Below, one piece after another: positions 1-9,180 of a stretch of DNA of 64,000 bases. The DNA comes from Rahnella bruchi (GTDB lineage Bacteria > Pseudomonadota > Gammaproteobacteria > Enterobacterales > Enterobacteriaceae). Made by a program: the position numbers and the translations under genes. Position 1 is the first letter of the stretch. The number at the start of each line of letters is the position of its first letter. Under the pieces are notes generated by a model. The model was not told the DNA's origin. It did no database searches and saw only the letters and a list, made by a program, of their open reading frames with translations. The stretch is from positions 62,001 through 126,000 of the forward strand of contig NZ_QZWI01000012.1 of the NCBI RefSeq assembly GCF_003614975.1, read 5' to 3'.

Positions 1-95
1 CATATGGCGACCAAAGCCACCACAACCATCATTTCTATCAGTGACATCCCGCGTTCCCCTTTGCACCTGGTTGCAATCATGTTGTTTGTCTTCAT
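1..95 (-). CDS. ppdA: Prepilin-type protein PpdA, N-terminal fragment
   Basis: Only the first ~31 codons lie in the window and the gene runs off the left edge. Reading leftward from the ATG at 95, a short basic leader (MKTNNMIATRCKGERG) is followed by MSLIEMMVVVALVAI. This is the type IV prepilin/pseudopilin pattern of a prepilin-peptidase site, a glutamate at +5 of the mature chain and a hydrophobic N-terminal helix. In E. coli ppdA follows thyA on the same strand, which fits here. No strong ribosome site is visible, and an alternative ATG is at 80. Such pseudopilins are inner-membrane proteins of a pilus-like or secretion apparatus; the function of PpdA itself is not established. Confidence 0.75.
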   Translation of the reverse strand, partial: MKTNNMIATRCKGERGMSLIEMMVVVALVAI

Positions 96-308
96 GCCGT
101 CAGGGTAGGCGGTTAAATTTGTTCTGCTACCGGCAAAGTGGTTTTTTACGGCATGTCTCCGGAACAATTAGCGCAACATAATGCACACAACAAAAATGTT
201 GCGTGACGTCTCGCAGGAATAGCATTTGGCTTTAAATCGGAGTTGGAATATTCAGGAAATGGCGTACAAAGTGCGGCAGAGGGTAAAAGCTGGATACAAG
301 AGAAATGA

Positions 309-332
309 CCGCCTGACAGGTGCGTCAGGCGG
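309..332 (-). terminator. Terminator after thyA
   Basis: A 9-bp stem, CCGCCTGAC pairing with GTCAGGCGG, surrounds a 6-base loop directly after the thyA stop. On the minus strand it is followed by TCATTTCTCTT, only moderately U-rich. It separates thyA from ppdA. Confidence 0.65.
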
Positions 333-346
333 CAGACAACGAAGGA

Positions 347-1141
347 TCAGATAGCGACAGGTGCTTTGATTGCCGGGTGCGGATCGTACCCTTCAATCTC
401 GAAATCTTCGAAGTTGTAATCAAACAGGGAGGCCGGCTTGCGCTTGATGACAAGTTTTGGCAATGCGCGGGGTTCACGCGTCAGTTGCAGATGTGTCTGC
501 TCCATGTGGTTGCTGTACAGATGGGTATCGCCACCCGTCCAGACAAAGTCACCCACTTCGAGGTCGCATTGTTGCGCCATCATATGTACCAGCAGCGCGT
601 AGCTGGCAATGTTAAACGGCAGACCGAGGAAGATATCGCATGAACGCTGATACAGCTGGCAGGACAGTTTCCCGTCCGCTACATAGAACTGGAAGAAAGC
701 GTGGCACGGCGCCAGTGCCATCTGATCCAGCTCGCCGACGTTCCATGCTGACACGATAATACGACGTGAGTCAGGGTCTTTTTTCAGTTGCTCGACAACA
801 TTCGCCAGCTGGTCAACTTGCTTGCCGTCAGCCGCGCCCCAGGCACGCCACTGCTTGCCATATACCGGACCGAGGTCGCCGTTTTCATCGGCCCACTCGT
901 CCCAGATGCTGACATTGTTTTCACGCAGATAAGCGATGTTAGTTTCACCCTTCAGGAACCAAAGGAGTTCATGAATGATTGAGCGCAAATGACAGCGTTT
1001 GGTGGTGACCAGCGGAAAACCTTCCTGCAAGTTGAAACGCATCTGATGACCAAAAATCGACAACGTGCCAGTACCGGTACGGTCGGCTTTAGGGGTGCCC
1101 TCATCGAGCACTTTCTGCATTAAATCCAGATACTGTTTCAT
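347..1141 (-). CDS. thyA: Thymidylate synthase
   Basis: ThyA converts dUMP to dTMP with methylene-tetrahydrofolate in the cytoplasm. The 264-residue length equals E. coli ThyA. Visible motifs are the N-terminal RTGTGT with the phosphate-binding Arg, the catalytic cysteine in [14 protein letters not shown] (near residue 146), the dUMP-binding [17 protein letters not shown] stretch, and HLYSNH near the C terminus. The start is fixed by TGAGGT seven bases upstream; this ribosome site overlaps the lgt stop codon, so thyA is probably translationally coupled to lgt. The lgt-thyA order is conserved in enterobacteria. Confidence 0.98.
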   Translation of the reverse strand: MKQYLDLMQKVLDEGTPKADRTGTGTLSIFGHQMRFNLQEGFPLVTTKRCHLRSIIHELLWFLKGETNIAYLRENNVSIWDEWADENGDLGPVYGKQWRAWGAADGKQVDQLANVVEQLKKDPDSRRIIVSAWNVGELDQMALAPCHAFFQFYVADGKLSCQLYQRSCDIFLGLPFNIASYALLVHMMAQQCDLEVGDFVWTGGDTHLYSNHMEQTHLQLTREPRALPKLVIKRKPASLFDYNFEDFEIEGYDPHPAIKAPVAI

Positions 1142-1147
1142 GTTACC

Positions 1148-2017
1148 TCACGACAATTGTTTCTGCGGACGGCGATATGCCCAGACCATCATAATCAGGC
1201 CAATAACGACCATTGGGATGGACAGAACCTGTCCCATGCTGATGATCCCGTCAAACAGGCCGAGCTGTGCATCCGGCTGGCGGAAGTGTTCAACGATGAT
1301 GCGGAATAAGCCATAACCGATCAGGAACAAGCCTGATACCGCGCCCATCGGGCGAGATTTACGAATAAATACGTTCAGGATGATAAACAGTACAATACCT
1401 TCGAGCAGCAGTTCATACAGCTGGGAAGGATGGCGCGGAAGCACGCCGTACTGGTTCAGCAGCGGCTGCCATTTCGGGTCAGCGGCGGCAATCGCGATAT
1501 CTTCCTGACGCGAACCTGGGAACAGCATCGCCCATGGCACATCCGTGGTTACGCGACCCCAGAGTTCACCATTGATAAAGTTGCCGAGACGGCCTGCGCC
1601 CAGACCAAACGGGATCAGCGGTGCGATAAAATCGGAAACCTGGAAGAAGTTGCGTTTGGTGCGACGCGCAAAAATCAGCATGACCACGATCACGCCAATC
1701 AGGCCGCCGTGGAAGGACATACCGCCGTCCCACACTTTGAAAAGATAGAGTGGATTTTCGAGGAATAGAGGCAGGTTGTAGAAGAATACGTAACCGATAC
1801 GACCACCGAGGAAGACACCGAGGAAACCTGCGTACAACAGGTTTTCAACTTCGTCTTTGGTCCAGCCGCTGCCTGGCTTGTTGGCACGGCGTACAGCCAG
1901 CCACATTGCGAAGACAAAACCGACCAGATACATCAGTCCGTACCAGTGAAGAGATACCGGTCCGATTGAGAAAATCACCGGGTCAAACTGGGGAAACGCC
2001 AGATAGCTGTTGCTCAT
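1148..2017 (-). CDS. lgt: Prolipoprotein diacylglyceryl transferase
   Basis: Lgt transfers diacylglycerol from phosphatidylglycerol to the lipobox cysteine of prolipoproteins in the inner membrane, the first step of lipoprotein maturation. The 289-residue protein has several hydrophobic segments and the Lgt signature [16 protein letters not shown] near residues 140-155. It also has the conserved His in [10 protein letters not shown] near residue 103 and a C-terminal membrane segment ending in basic residues. It lies 6 bases upstream of thyA. A terminator stands between it and ptsP, so lgt-thyA probably has its own promoter in 2018-2120 in addition to any readthrough. Confidence 0.97.
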   Translation of the reverse strand: MSNSYLAFPQFDPVIFSIGPVSLHWYGLMYLVGFVFAMWLAVRRANKPGSGWTKDEVENLLYAGFLGVFLGGRIGYVFFYNLPLFLENPLYLFKVWDGGMSFHGGLIGVIVVMLIFARRTKRNFFQVSDFIAPLIPFGLGAGRLGNFINGELWGRVTTDVPWAMLFPGSRQEDIAIAAADPKWQPLLNQYGVLPRHPSQLYELLLEGIVLFIILNVFIRKSRPMGAVSGLFLIGYGLFRIIVEHFRQPDAQLGLFDGIISMGQVLSIPMVVIGLIMMVWAYRRPQKQLS

Positions 2018-2120
2018 CTATCACCACAAATTGTTTATCATTATTGCCCGGTCAGGGGCCAGCAGGGAGCGAATAGTAGCATAGCCGGAAGGTTTTCCGG
2101 GGCTAAGCCGCTGGAAAAGT

Positions 2121-2167
2121 TCTGTAAAAAATCTTCTCATCCTGCGCCAGATTGCGATCAGGATGAG
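2121..2167 (-). terminator. Terminator after ptsP
   Basis: Inverted repeat CTCATCCTG (2136-2144) / CAGGATGAG (2159-2167). On the minus strand it is followed by AAGATTTTTT, a good U-tract. It lies just after the ptsP stop. Confidence 0.8.
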
Positions 2168-2199
2168 AGTAACAGGGCAGCGAATGCGAAGTCCGGCGC

Positions 2200-4446
2200 T
2201 TATTTACCGCCGCGGATCAGACCACCCAACCCACGTCTTTCCATAAACGCGGCGGTCATATGACGCACGTCCGTGGTGAAATGCGCCTGTAATACGCGTC
2301 CGGCAAGTTCTTCGGCATCGTTCAATTCGATACGGCGCAACAGGTATTTTACACGGGCGACACTGCGTCCGTTCATGCTGAGATTACGGAACCCCATACC
2401 AGTAAGCAGTAATGCCCCCATCGGATCGCCCGCCATTTCTCCACACAAACTGACATCCAGTCCGGCGACTTCTGCACTGGTAATTATCTGCTTGAGCACG
2501 CGCAGCATTGCCGGATGCAGGCTGTCATAAAGCCCGGCAACGCGGGTGTTATTGCGATCAACCGCCAGCAGATATTGCGTTAAATCGTTAGTGCCGACGG
2601 AAATAAATTCTACCCTTCCAGCCAGCGCAGGCAGCATAAAGACCATTGAAGGGACTTCAATCATAACGCCAAGACGTGTGCGCGGAAGCTCGTAACCGAG
2701 TTGTTCCTCCACTTCCCGTCCTGCACGGTCGATTAAACGACGCGCCTCATCAATCTCTTCAAGACTGGTTACCATGGGCAGCAGAATGCCGAGATTACCG
2801 GTCGCCGCATTCGCACGCAGCATCGCGCGCACCTGAATCAGGAAAATTTCCGGCTGGTCGAGGGTAATGCGGATGCCACGCCATCCCAGACAAGGGTTCT
2901 CCTCGCTGATTGGCATATACGGAAGTTGTTTATCAGACCCAATATCCAGCGTGCGCAGTGTCACCGGCTTTTGCGGGAACAATTGCAACATGCCCTGATA
3001 TTGCGCGACCTGTTCTTCTTCGGAAGGGAAGCCGCTTTGCAACATGAACGGTATTTCAGTGCGGTACAGCCCGACGCCATCGACGCGGCTGCCGAAAAGT
3101 TTTTCGTGATCCGCACTCAGACCGGCATTGAGCATCACTTTCACCCGTTCGCCGCTTTTCAGCGCGGCGGGCTGCTCAACGTCATCTTCAGCTTTCTGGC
3201 TCAGCTCCATTTCTTCGCTGATCAGACGCTTGTATTCCGTGACCAGCACGGGTTCCGGATCAATGAGCAACTCACCGCGATAGCCATCAACAATCAGCTG
3301 CCGCTGGCTGAGCAGCGCAGGCTGAATATCGGCGCCCATGATGGTCGGTACGCCCATTGCCCGCACCAGAATCGCCGCGTGGGAGTTGGCCGCACCGTCG
3401 CGAACCACGACACCGGCCAGCCGGTCTTGCGGCACTTCAGCCAGCAATGTGGCGGTCAGCTCATCGGCGACCAGAATAAAGCGCTCAGGCCACTGAGTAT
3501 TGCCCTGAATGGTATCGTCGAGATGGAAGACCAGTCGCTGGCCCAGCGCACGTAGGTCGCTGCCGCGCTCGCGTAGGTAGGTATCCTGTAAGCTGGCAAA
3601 CTGAGCGGCAAACTCTTCAACCACCTTTTTGACCGCCCATTCCGCCACTGCACCCTGATCAATCTGGGCGAACAATTCGCGCTTGAGACGCGCATCGTTA
3701 AGTAAGTGGGAATAGAGATCGAAAATCGCGGCGCTTTCTTTCTGCGCGCTGGCGCTAAAACGTTTACTGAAACGCCGGAATTCGGCACCGGCATCTTCCA
3801 GTGCGCGCGTCAGGCGTTCACGTTCACGCACCGTATCCAGCGTGGACGCCATATAAACATGCTCGAGCGAAGGCTGCGAGCTGTCCTGCCAGCCGATACC
3901 AATCGCCACACCCGGCGAAGCCGCAAGCGCGCGGACACGGGTCTGACGAAAGCGTCCGTAAAGCACATTCAGTTGTGCCTGAGAAAGGATCGCAGCCAGC
4001 TGCGTCGCCAGCGTGACCAAAAATGACTCTTCACTTTCATCGAACTGGCGGTGTTCGCGTTGCTGAATAACCAGCACGCCAAGTAACTGACGCCGGTGGA
4101 TGATCGGCACACCTAAAAAGGATCGGAAAAGATCTTCTTTTACGGCAGGAATATATTTGAAGCTGGGGTGGCTCTGCGCATCGGCAAGGTTAATAGGCTC
4201 GGCCAGACGCCCTACCAGACCGACTATCCCCTGATCAAACGCCAGGGTAATAGTCCGCCCGCGAGGTTTTTTCAAACCTCGCGTCGCCATCAGGTAATAA
4301 CAACGTCGGTCATTGTCAGCGAGATAGACGGAACACACTTCGGTGTCCATCGCCAGGCAGGTTTCATTGACCAGTACATCCAGCGCATCATTAAGGCTGG
4401 ACGCCATTGCTACCTTTTCAACAATTTCTCGCAAACGCGTGAGCAT
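2200..4446 (-). CDS. ptsP: Phosphoenolpyruvate-protein phosphotransferase PtsP (EI-Ntr)
   Basis: EI-Ntr is the first enzyme of the nitrogen-related PTS. It autophosphorylates from PEP and passes phosphate to NPr and then EIIA-Ntr, a regulatory rather than sugar-transporting chain. The 748 residues match the family. An N-terminal GAF domain (about residues 1-160) is followed by the NPr-binding helical region, then the phosphohistidine domain with SHAAILVRAMGVPTIMG (His near 356). The PEP-binding barrel carries GVGLYRTEIPFM, SVGTNDLTQY and a late active-site stretch LCGEMAGD (Cys near 663). The gene begins 11 bases after rppH, so rppH-ptsP is one transcription unit as in E. coli. Confidence 0.97.
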   Translation of the reverse strand: MLTRLREIVEKVAMASSLNDALDVLVNETCLAMDTEVCSVYLADNDRRCYYLMATRGLKKPRGRTITLAFDQGIVGLVGRLAEPINLADAQSHPSFKYIPAVKEDLFRSFLGVPIIHRRQLLGVLVIQQREHRQFDESEESFLVTLATQLAAILSQAQLNVLYGRFRQTRVRALAASPGVAIGIGWQDSSQPSLEHVYMASTLDTVRERERLTRALEDAGAEFRRFSKRFSASAQKESAAIFDLYSHLLNDARLKRELFAQIDQGAVAEWAVKKVVEEFAAQFASLQDTYLRERGSDLRALGQRLVFHLDDTIQGNTQWPERFILVADELTATLLAEVPQDRLAGVVVRDGAANSHAAILVRAMGVPTIMGADIQPALLSQRQLIVDGYRGELLIDPEPVLVTEYKRLISEEMELSQKAEDDVEQPAALKSGERVKVMLNAGLSADHEKLFGSRVDGVGLYRTEIPFMLQSGFPSEEEQVAQYQGMLQLFPQKPVTLRTLDIGSDKQLPYMPISEENPCLGWRGIRITLDQPEIFLIQVRAMLRANAATGNLGILLPMVTSLEEIDEARRLIDRAGREVEEQLGYELPRTRLGVMIEVPSMVFMLPALAGRVEFISVGTNDLTQYLLAVDRNNTRVAGLYDSLHPAMLRVLKQIITSAEVAGLDVSLCGEMAGDPMGALLLTGMGFRNLSMNGRSVARVKYLLRRIELNDAEELAGRVLQAHFTTDVRHMTAAFMERRGLGGLIRGGK

Positions 4447-4457
4447 CTCTTCGTGAC

Positions 4458-4985
4458 TTAGCCTCTTTTACGACGATAAGCGGGCGATGTCTTGGGAAGG
4501 GAAACTTCCTGCATCGGCATAATCGTGGTGGAGAACTCTTTCATGACGCGGCGGTAAACATCGCGTTTAAAAGAAACCACCTGACGAACCGGATACCAGA
4601 AACTCACCCAACGCCAGCCATCAAATTCAGGCGTACTGCTACGCTGCATATTGATATCAGCATCGTTACACATCAGTTGCAGCAAGAACCATTTTTGCTT
4701 TTGGCCGATACAAACCGGCTTTGTGTCCCAACGCACCAAACGTTTTGGCAATTTATAACGTAACCAGTTACGGGTCGAAGCCAGAATACGTACATCTTTA
4801 CGGCCAAGCCCCACTTCCTCAAACAGCTCGCGGTACATGGCCTGCTCAGCGGTTTCACCGGGGTTTATGCCCCCTTGCGGAAACTGCCAGGAGTGCTGAC
4901 CGTAACGTCTGGCCCACAATACCTGACCCTGCTTGTCACAGATTACGATACCAACATTCGGGCGGTAGCCATCATCATCGATCAC
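4458..4985 (-). CDS. rppH: RNA pyrophosphohydrolase RppH (Nudix)
   Basis: RppH removes pyrophosphate from the 5' end of triphosphorylated transcripts and so triggers RNase E-dependent decay. The Nudix box is complete: [20 protein letters not shown] followed by VGL, near residues 37-60. The surrounding sequence ([16 protein letters not shown] at the N terminus, SAYRRKRG-type end) matches the E. coli enzyme closely; length is 175 against 176. The start codon is GTG at 4985, as in E. coli, with TGAGGT upstream. It heads the rppH-ptsP unit and is divergent from mutH across a 695-base gap. Confidence 0.97.
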   Translation of the reverse strand: MIDDDGYRPNVGIVICDKQGQVLWARRYGQHSWQFPQGGINPGETAEQAMYRELFEEVGLGRKDVRILASTRNWLRYKLPKRLVRWDTKPVCIGQKQKWFLLQLMCNDADINMQRSSTPEFDGWRWVSFWYPVRQVVSFKRDVYRRVMKEFSTTIMPMQEVSLPKTSPAYRRKRG

Positions 4986-5680
4986 CGGACTACCTCAATA
5001 GCTTAAAATCATAGATGTTCTGATTGTTTCATACTACCAACAGGCGGTAAACCACTGGTTAATGCCGATGAGCATGAATAAAAATGGGATAACTTACCGA
5101 TATTCTCAAAGTTATAAACAGATTTGGGGAAACACTCCGGATTTTATTCACTTTTTCTGTGGATAGGTATGTGAAGAACTTAAGAGTAAGCGGGGTAAAA
5201 CTCTCCTGAACTAATTTTGATTGAGAAAGAGAGAGCAAATAAAATCGCTATAAATCAAAACAGTAAATGCGATTAATCAAGTTATCCCACGGTCAAAAAT
5301 GAGAGTTATCTCACAACACGCAGTGACCTGGTGAAAGATCCACCAATGTCGTTTTTATCCACAGCGATCGTTTAAAAGTTGACGTGATCAAAGCAAAAAT
5401 TGGATAAAACCCCTTCCGTCAAGCCTGTAAATCGAACCAGTGATCGTTCAGAGGCAGGGTTATCCAAGAAATCTGTGGATAAGTAGGGGGGAGATCCTGT
5501 TTATTGTCGCCTTCAACAGGTGATCAACCTAATCAAATGTGAACTGAAGAGAACAGAAAGCCGAAAAAAACCTAAGGCAAATCATGCTATTATTTCATTG
5601 CTCCACAGGGATAATTTTTTATTCATTGTGCCTGCACAAAGCAGTACAAAAATTAATCATTTAATTGAGCGTTGTTTTTT
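4986..5680. promoter_or_regulatory. Long rppH-mutH intergenic region with DnaA boxes and clustered GATC sites
   Basis: This AT-rich stretch of nearly 700 bases holds no convincing gene. Two perfect DnaA boxes are present: TTATCCACA at 5355-5363 and, inverted, TGTGGATAA at 5474-5482. A one-mismatch box, TGTGGATAG, is at 5158-5166. Six GATC Dam sites lie between 5337 and 5525 (starting at 5337, 5366, 5386, 5442, 5493 and 5522), several times the density expected by chance. Promoters for rppH and mutH must lie here, but I could not assign -10 and -35 boxes with confidence. Confidence 0.6.
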
Positions 5681-6367
5681 ATGTCTATTCCTTTACCTGC
5701 CACCACACCGCCCCACCACGAACAGGAGCTGCTGCAACGCGCGCAATCGCTGGCGGGTCACACGCTGGGCGAGCTGGCTGAGCATGCGGGACTGCCTATT
5801 CCGGAAAATCTTAAGCGGGAGAAAGGCTGGGTCGGTATGTTGCTGGAAGTTTATCTTGGTGCGATAGCCGGCAGTAAACCTGAGCAGGATTTCGCTGACA
5901 TCGGTATTGAGCTGAAAACTATTCCGGTTGATTCACGTGGCAGACCGCTGGAAACCACCTTTGTCTGCGTCGCGCCGTTGACCGGCAACAGCGGTGTAAC
6001 CTGGGAAAACAGCCATGTGCGCCATAAGCTGGCGCGGGTATTATGGATACCCGTCGAAGGCGAACGTCAGATCCCGCTGGCAGAGCGGCATATTGGCGCA
6101 CCTTTATTGTGGCAGCCTTCGCATGAAGAAGATGAACAGCTGCGTCAGGACTGGGAAGAGCTGATGGATTTGATTGTGCTCGGCAAAGTAGAAACAATTA
6201 CGGCCCGTCATGGCGAGTTTTTGCAAATCCGGCCAAAAGCCGCAAACAGTAAAGCGCTTACTGAAGCCATCGGCGAATTCGGGCAACCGATCCTGACGCT
6301 GCCACGCGGTTTTTACCTAAAGAAACGTTTTACCGCGGCGCTGCTGGCCAGGCACTTTTTGCTTTGA
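5681..6367 (+). CDS. mutH: DNA mismatch repair endonuclease MutH
   Basis: MutH nicks the unmethylated strand at hemimethylated GATC sites when activated by MutS-MutL. The 228-residue product matches E. coli MutH (229) over its length. It keeps the catalytic triad of the restriction-like fold: Asp in EQDFADIG, then Glu and Lys in IELKTIP (residues about 70-80). [20 protein letters not shown] and the C-terminal [24 protein letters not shown] are also present. The ATG at 5681 is preferred to an in-frame TTG at 5672 because translation from there aligns with known MutH. The ribosome site is poor. E. coli has ygdQ next; it is absent here. Confidence 0.97.
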   Translation: MSIPLPATTPPHHEQELLQRAQSLAGHTLGELAEHAGLPIPENLKREKGWVGMLLEVYLGAIAGSKPEQDFADIGIELKTIPVDSRGRPLETTFVCVAPLTGNSGVTWENSHVRHKLARVLWIPVEGERQIPLAERHIGAPLLWQPSHEEDEQLRQDWEELMDLIVLGKVETITARHGEFLQIRPKAANSKALTEAIGEFGQPILTLPRGFYLKKRFTAALLARHFLL

Positions 6368-6469
6368 TCGCCGTATTTAGAAAATTTTAATCACCTTTTC
6401 TGCTACTTTTGAAACCTTTTGCTACGCTAAAATCTGACACTCTTGTTGTGCATAAAAGGAATGATAATA

Positions 6470-6691
6470 ATGATGAAGAAAACATTGATGATGGCCGGTG
6501 CTGCAATGCTGGTTTTTACCCTGGCAGGTTGCGCCAGTGATTACGTCATCTCGACCAAAGACGGCAGCATGATCCTGACCGATGGCAAGCCAAAGCTGGA
6601 TAAATCCACCGGTTTGCTGAGCTATACTGATGAACAAGGCAATGAACGCCAGATCAACAACGACAACGTCAGTCAGGTCATGAAGCGTTAA
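6470..6691 (+). CDS. ygdR: YgdI/YgdR family lipoprotein
   Basis: A 73-residue lipoprotein precursor. A basic start (MMKKTLMM), a hydrophobic core and the lipobox LAGC give a mature protein beginning at Cys21. SDYVISTKDGSMILTDGKP is the hallmark of the YgdI/YgdR (DUF903) family, small beta-rich outer-membrane-anchored proteins of unknown function. The ATG at 6470 was chosen because AAAGGA lies 9 bases upstream; ATG 6473 is possible, and upstream ATG 6461 is too close to that site. The mutH-ygdR-tas order matches E. coli apart from the missing ygdQ. Confidence 0.9.
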   Translation: MMKKTLMMAGAAMLVFTLAGCASDYVISTKDGSMILTDGKPKLDKSTGLLSYTDEQGNERQINNDNVSQVMKR

Positions 6692-6714
6692 ATCAGGGCT
6701 GAACCCTGTCCGAT

Positions 6715-6742
6715 GAGAGCCGGTTTTTACCGGCTCTTTTGC
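6715..6742 (+). terminator. Terminator after ygdR
   Basis: Stem GAGCCGG (6717-6723) / CCGGCTC (6730-6736) with a 6-base loop, followed by TTTT. Confidence 0.8.
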
Positions 6743-6868
6743 TCTTCCCCCGTCCTGCTCAGATTACCGGCACTCTCTGCCACTTCCCCCTGATGATTCC
6801 CTTGTATATAGTCAGCTGAGGCGCTTTTTCATTAGCCTGACATTCTCAGATATAAAGGAAAACCGGCA

Positions 6869-7909
6869 ATGCAATATCACCGTATACCCCACAGTTCTTT
6901 AGAAGTGAGCTTACTGGGACTTGGCACCATGACTTTTGGTGAACAAAACAGCGAAGCCGACGCCCATCAGCAGCTCGATTACGCCGTTTCAGCAGGCATC
7001 AATCTGATTGATACCGCTGAAATGTACCCCGTTCCGCCGCGTCCTGAGACGCAGGGGCTGACAGAAAGTTATATCGGCAGCTGGCTCAAAGCGCGTGGCA
7101 ACCGTGAGAAGATTATTCTGGCGAGTAAAGTTGCCGGACCTTCGCGTGGTAATGACAACGCTATCCGACCGGGCCAGATGCTGGATCGTAAAAATATCCG
7201 CGCAGCGCTGGATGCCAGCCTGAAGCGTCTGAACACAGATTATCTGGACTTGTACCAGCTGCACTGGCCGCAGCGTCAGACCAACTTCTTTGGCAAACTG
7301 AGTTATCAGTACACCGAAGAACAGTCTCCGGTGACCTTGCTGGAAACGCTTGAAGCGCTGAATGAACAGGTACGCGCCGGTAAAATCCGCTACATCGGTG
7401 TTTCCAACGAAACCCCGTGGGGCGTGATGCGTTACCTGCAACTGGCAGAGAAACACGATCTGCCGCGTATTGTTTCCATTCAAAACCCGTACAGCCTGCT
7501 GAACCGCAGCTTTGAAATCGGTTTGTCAGAAATCAGCCAGCACGAAGGCGTCGAACTGCTGGCGTATTCCAGCCTGGCATTCGGTACGCTGAGCGGCAAA
7601 TACCTGAACGGTGCGAAACCGGCCGGTGCGCGTAATACGCTGTTCAGCCGTTTCACCCGTTACTCTTCACCGCAGGCAGAAGCGGCGATTGCCGAATATG
7701 TGGCGCTGGCGAAGAAACGCAATCTGGATCCTTCGCAGATGGCGCTGGCCTTTGTGCGTCAGCAACCGTTCGTGGCCAGCACACTGCTCGGCGCGACGAC
7801 AATGGAACAGCTGAAGATCAACATCGACAGTCAGGATCTGACGCTCGATGAAGAAATCCTCACTGACCTGGAAAATATCCACAAGCGCTTCACCATTCCT
7901 GCGCCGTAA
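6869..7909 (+). CDS. tas: Aldo-keto reductase Tas
   Basis: An NADP(H)-dependent aldo-keto reductase of the TIM-barrel superfamily. The 346 residues follow E. coli Tas from MQYHRIPHSSLEVSLLGLGTM to the final TIPAP. Catalytic residues are visible: Asp and Tyr in DTAEMYPVPPRPET (near 49-55), Lys in IILASKVAGPSR, and His in LYQLHWPQRQTN. The cofactor stretch includes GVSNETPWGV and LLGATTMEQL. AAAGGA is 9 bases before the ATG. In E. coli Tas was found as a suppressor of a tyrosine auxotrophy; its physiological substrate is unclear. It is monocistronic, with terminators on both sides. Confidence 0.95.
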   Translation: MQYHRIPHSSLEVSLLGLGTMTFGEQNSEADAHQQLDYAVSAGINLIDTAEMYPVPPRPETQGLTESYIGSWLKARGNREKIILASKVAGPSRGNDNAIRPGQMLDRKNIRAALDASLKRLNTDYLDLYQLHWPQRQTNFFGKLSYQYTEEQSPVTLLETLEALNEQVRAGKIRYIGVSNETPWGVMRYLQLAEKHDLPRIVSIQNPYSLLNRSFEIGLSEISQHEGVELLAYSSLAFGTLSGKYLNGAKPAGARNTLFSRFTRYSSPQAEAAIAEYVALAKKRNLDPSQMALAFVRQQPFVASTLLGATTMEQLKINIDSQDLTLDEEILTDLENIHKRFTIPAP

Positions 7910-7929
7910 GCTCCGGTAACAGGCCATAA

Positions 7930-7952
7930 AAAAGGGCGCTCAGCGCCCTTTT
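7930..7952. terminator. Bidirectional terminator between tas and lplT
   Basis: GGGCGC TCA GCGCCC is flanked by A-runs and T-runs on both sides. It can therefore end transcription of tas (+) and of the converging aas-lplT operon (-). Confidence 0.85.
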
Positions 7953-7968
7953 CTTTTGATAAAAACCT

Positions 7969-9180
7969 TCACGCCAGACGGCGTTTCTGCATATTCTTCC
8001 AGATCCACAATCCGGTAATCGCCAGCGCGAAGACCACACCAAATCCGATGCCAATCGCCACGACCGGTGCGCCTGCCATTACCACCAGCGAATACAGGCC
8101 CAGCATCAGCAGCATGGCGGTGTTTTCACCGAGATTCTGTACGGCAATCGCATTACCCGCACCGACGGAAATTTTACCGCGATGCTGCAACAGGGCGTTC
8201 AGCGGCACCACGAAGAAGCCACCCAAAATCCCCACGACGACCAGAACGATATAAGAGCTCAGCATGCTGGTTTGCAGCGCAAATAACACCACCGCGATAC
8301 CGATAGCGACACCGGCAGGCAGGCAGCGCTTCACGGTTTCCAGACGGATTAATTTCGCCGCAGCGCCCGCACCAAACACGATCCCGATAGCGACCATCGC
8401 ATTCAGCAGCGTGGGCGTTTTGTTATCGGTAATGCCCAGCGCCACCGGCACCCACAGCACCAGCAGGAAACGCAGCGTCACGCCTGCGCCCCAGAACAAG
8501 CTGGTACCGACCAGGGAGAAGCGCGTTTCGCCATCCTGCCACAAGGTTTTACAGGCAGCGAAAAATGTCCGGCTCATTTTTGCCGGATTCCACGACTGTC
8601 CCGGTCGTGCCGGATTCAATTTTGGAATAAACCAGTTTGCCGCAACCGCCGCGCCGTAGGCCAGCACGCAGATACCGAGCGCCGCCAGAATGCTCCAGTC
8701 GGCCAGTGCGCCACCGGCCACTGAACCCAGCAGGATCGCCGCTATGGTGGAAGCCTCCATCAGGCCGTTGGCTTTCACCAGCTGTTCGCCACTGGCGATT
8801 TCACCGAGAATGCCGTATTTCGCCGGTGAATACGCCGCCGCGCCAATACCGACCAGCGTATAACCGAGGAACGGATTCATGCCCGCGCAAATCACCGCGG
8901 CACCCGCCAGTTTCAGCAGGTTAGCGACCATCATTACGCGGCCTTTGGAGAAGCTGTCAGCGAACTGACCGACAAACGGCGCGAGGATAATGTACGTCGC
9001 CACAAACGCCATTTGTAAAACGGGCTGGCTCCAGTCGGGATAAAGCTGCTGTTTGATCAGCGCCAGCGCCGCGAACAACAGAGCATTATCACCGAAAGCC
9101 GACAGGAACTGCGCCACGATTACCGCAGACATACTTTTAGACATCAGCGGCCCTGCGGCCGCCGTTGAAGGCTGACTCAT
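7969..9180 (-). CDS. lplT: Lysophospholipid transporter LplT
   Basis: LplT is an MFS-type inner-membrane flippase that brings lysophospholipids, mainly lyso-PE, into the cytoplasmic leaflet for reacylation by Aas. The 403-residue sequence has about 12 hydrophobic segments. It carries the conserved [18 protein letters not shown] at the N terminus, [32 protein letters not shown] and [11 protein letters not shown], all close to E. coli LplT. Its ATG overlaps the aas stop codon (ATGA, 9177-9180), so it is translationally coupled to aas. Confidence 0.96.
   Translation of the reverse strand: MSQPSTAAAGPLMSKSMSAVIVAQFLSAFGDNALLFAALALIKQQLYPDWSQPVLQMAFVATYIILAPFVGQFADSFSKGRVMMVANLLKLAGAAVICAGMNPFLGYTLVGIGAAAYSPAKYGILGEIASGEQLVKANGLMEASTIAAILLGSVAGGALADWSILAALGICVLAYGAAVAANWFIPKLNPARPGQSWNPAKMSRTFFAACKTLWQDGETRFSLVGTSLFWGAGVTLRFLLVLWVPVALGITDNKTPTLLNAMVAIGIVFGAGAAAKLIRLETVKRCLPAGVAIGIAVVLFALQTSMLSSYIVLVVVGILGGFFVVPLNALLQHRGKISVGAGNAIAVQNLGENTAMLLMLGLYSLVVMAGAPVVAIGIGFGVVFALAITGLWIWKNMQKRRLA

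Noticed and set aside
5337-5525. A replication origin
   Set aside because: The GATC sites and DnaA boxes recall oriC, but there is no AT-rich 13-mer array, and the neighbours (rppH, mutH) are not those of oriC in enterobacteria.
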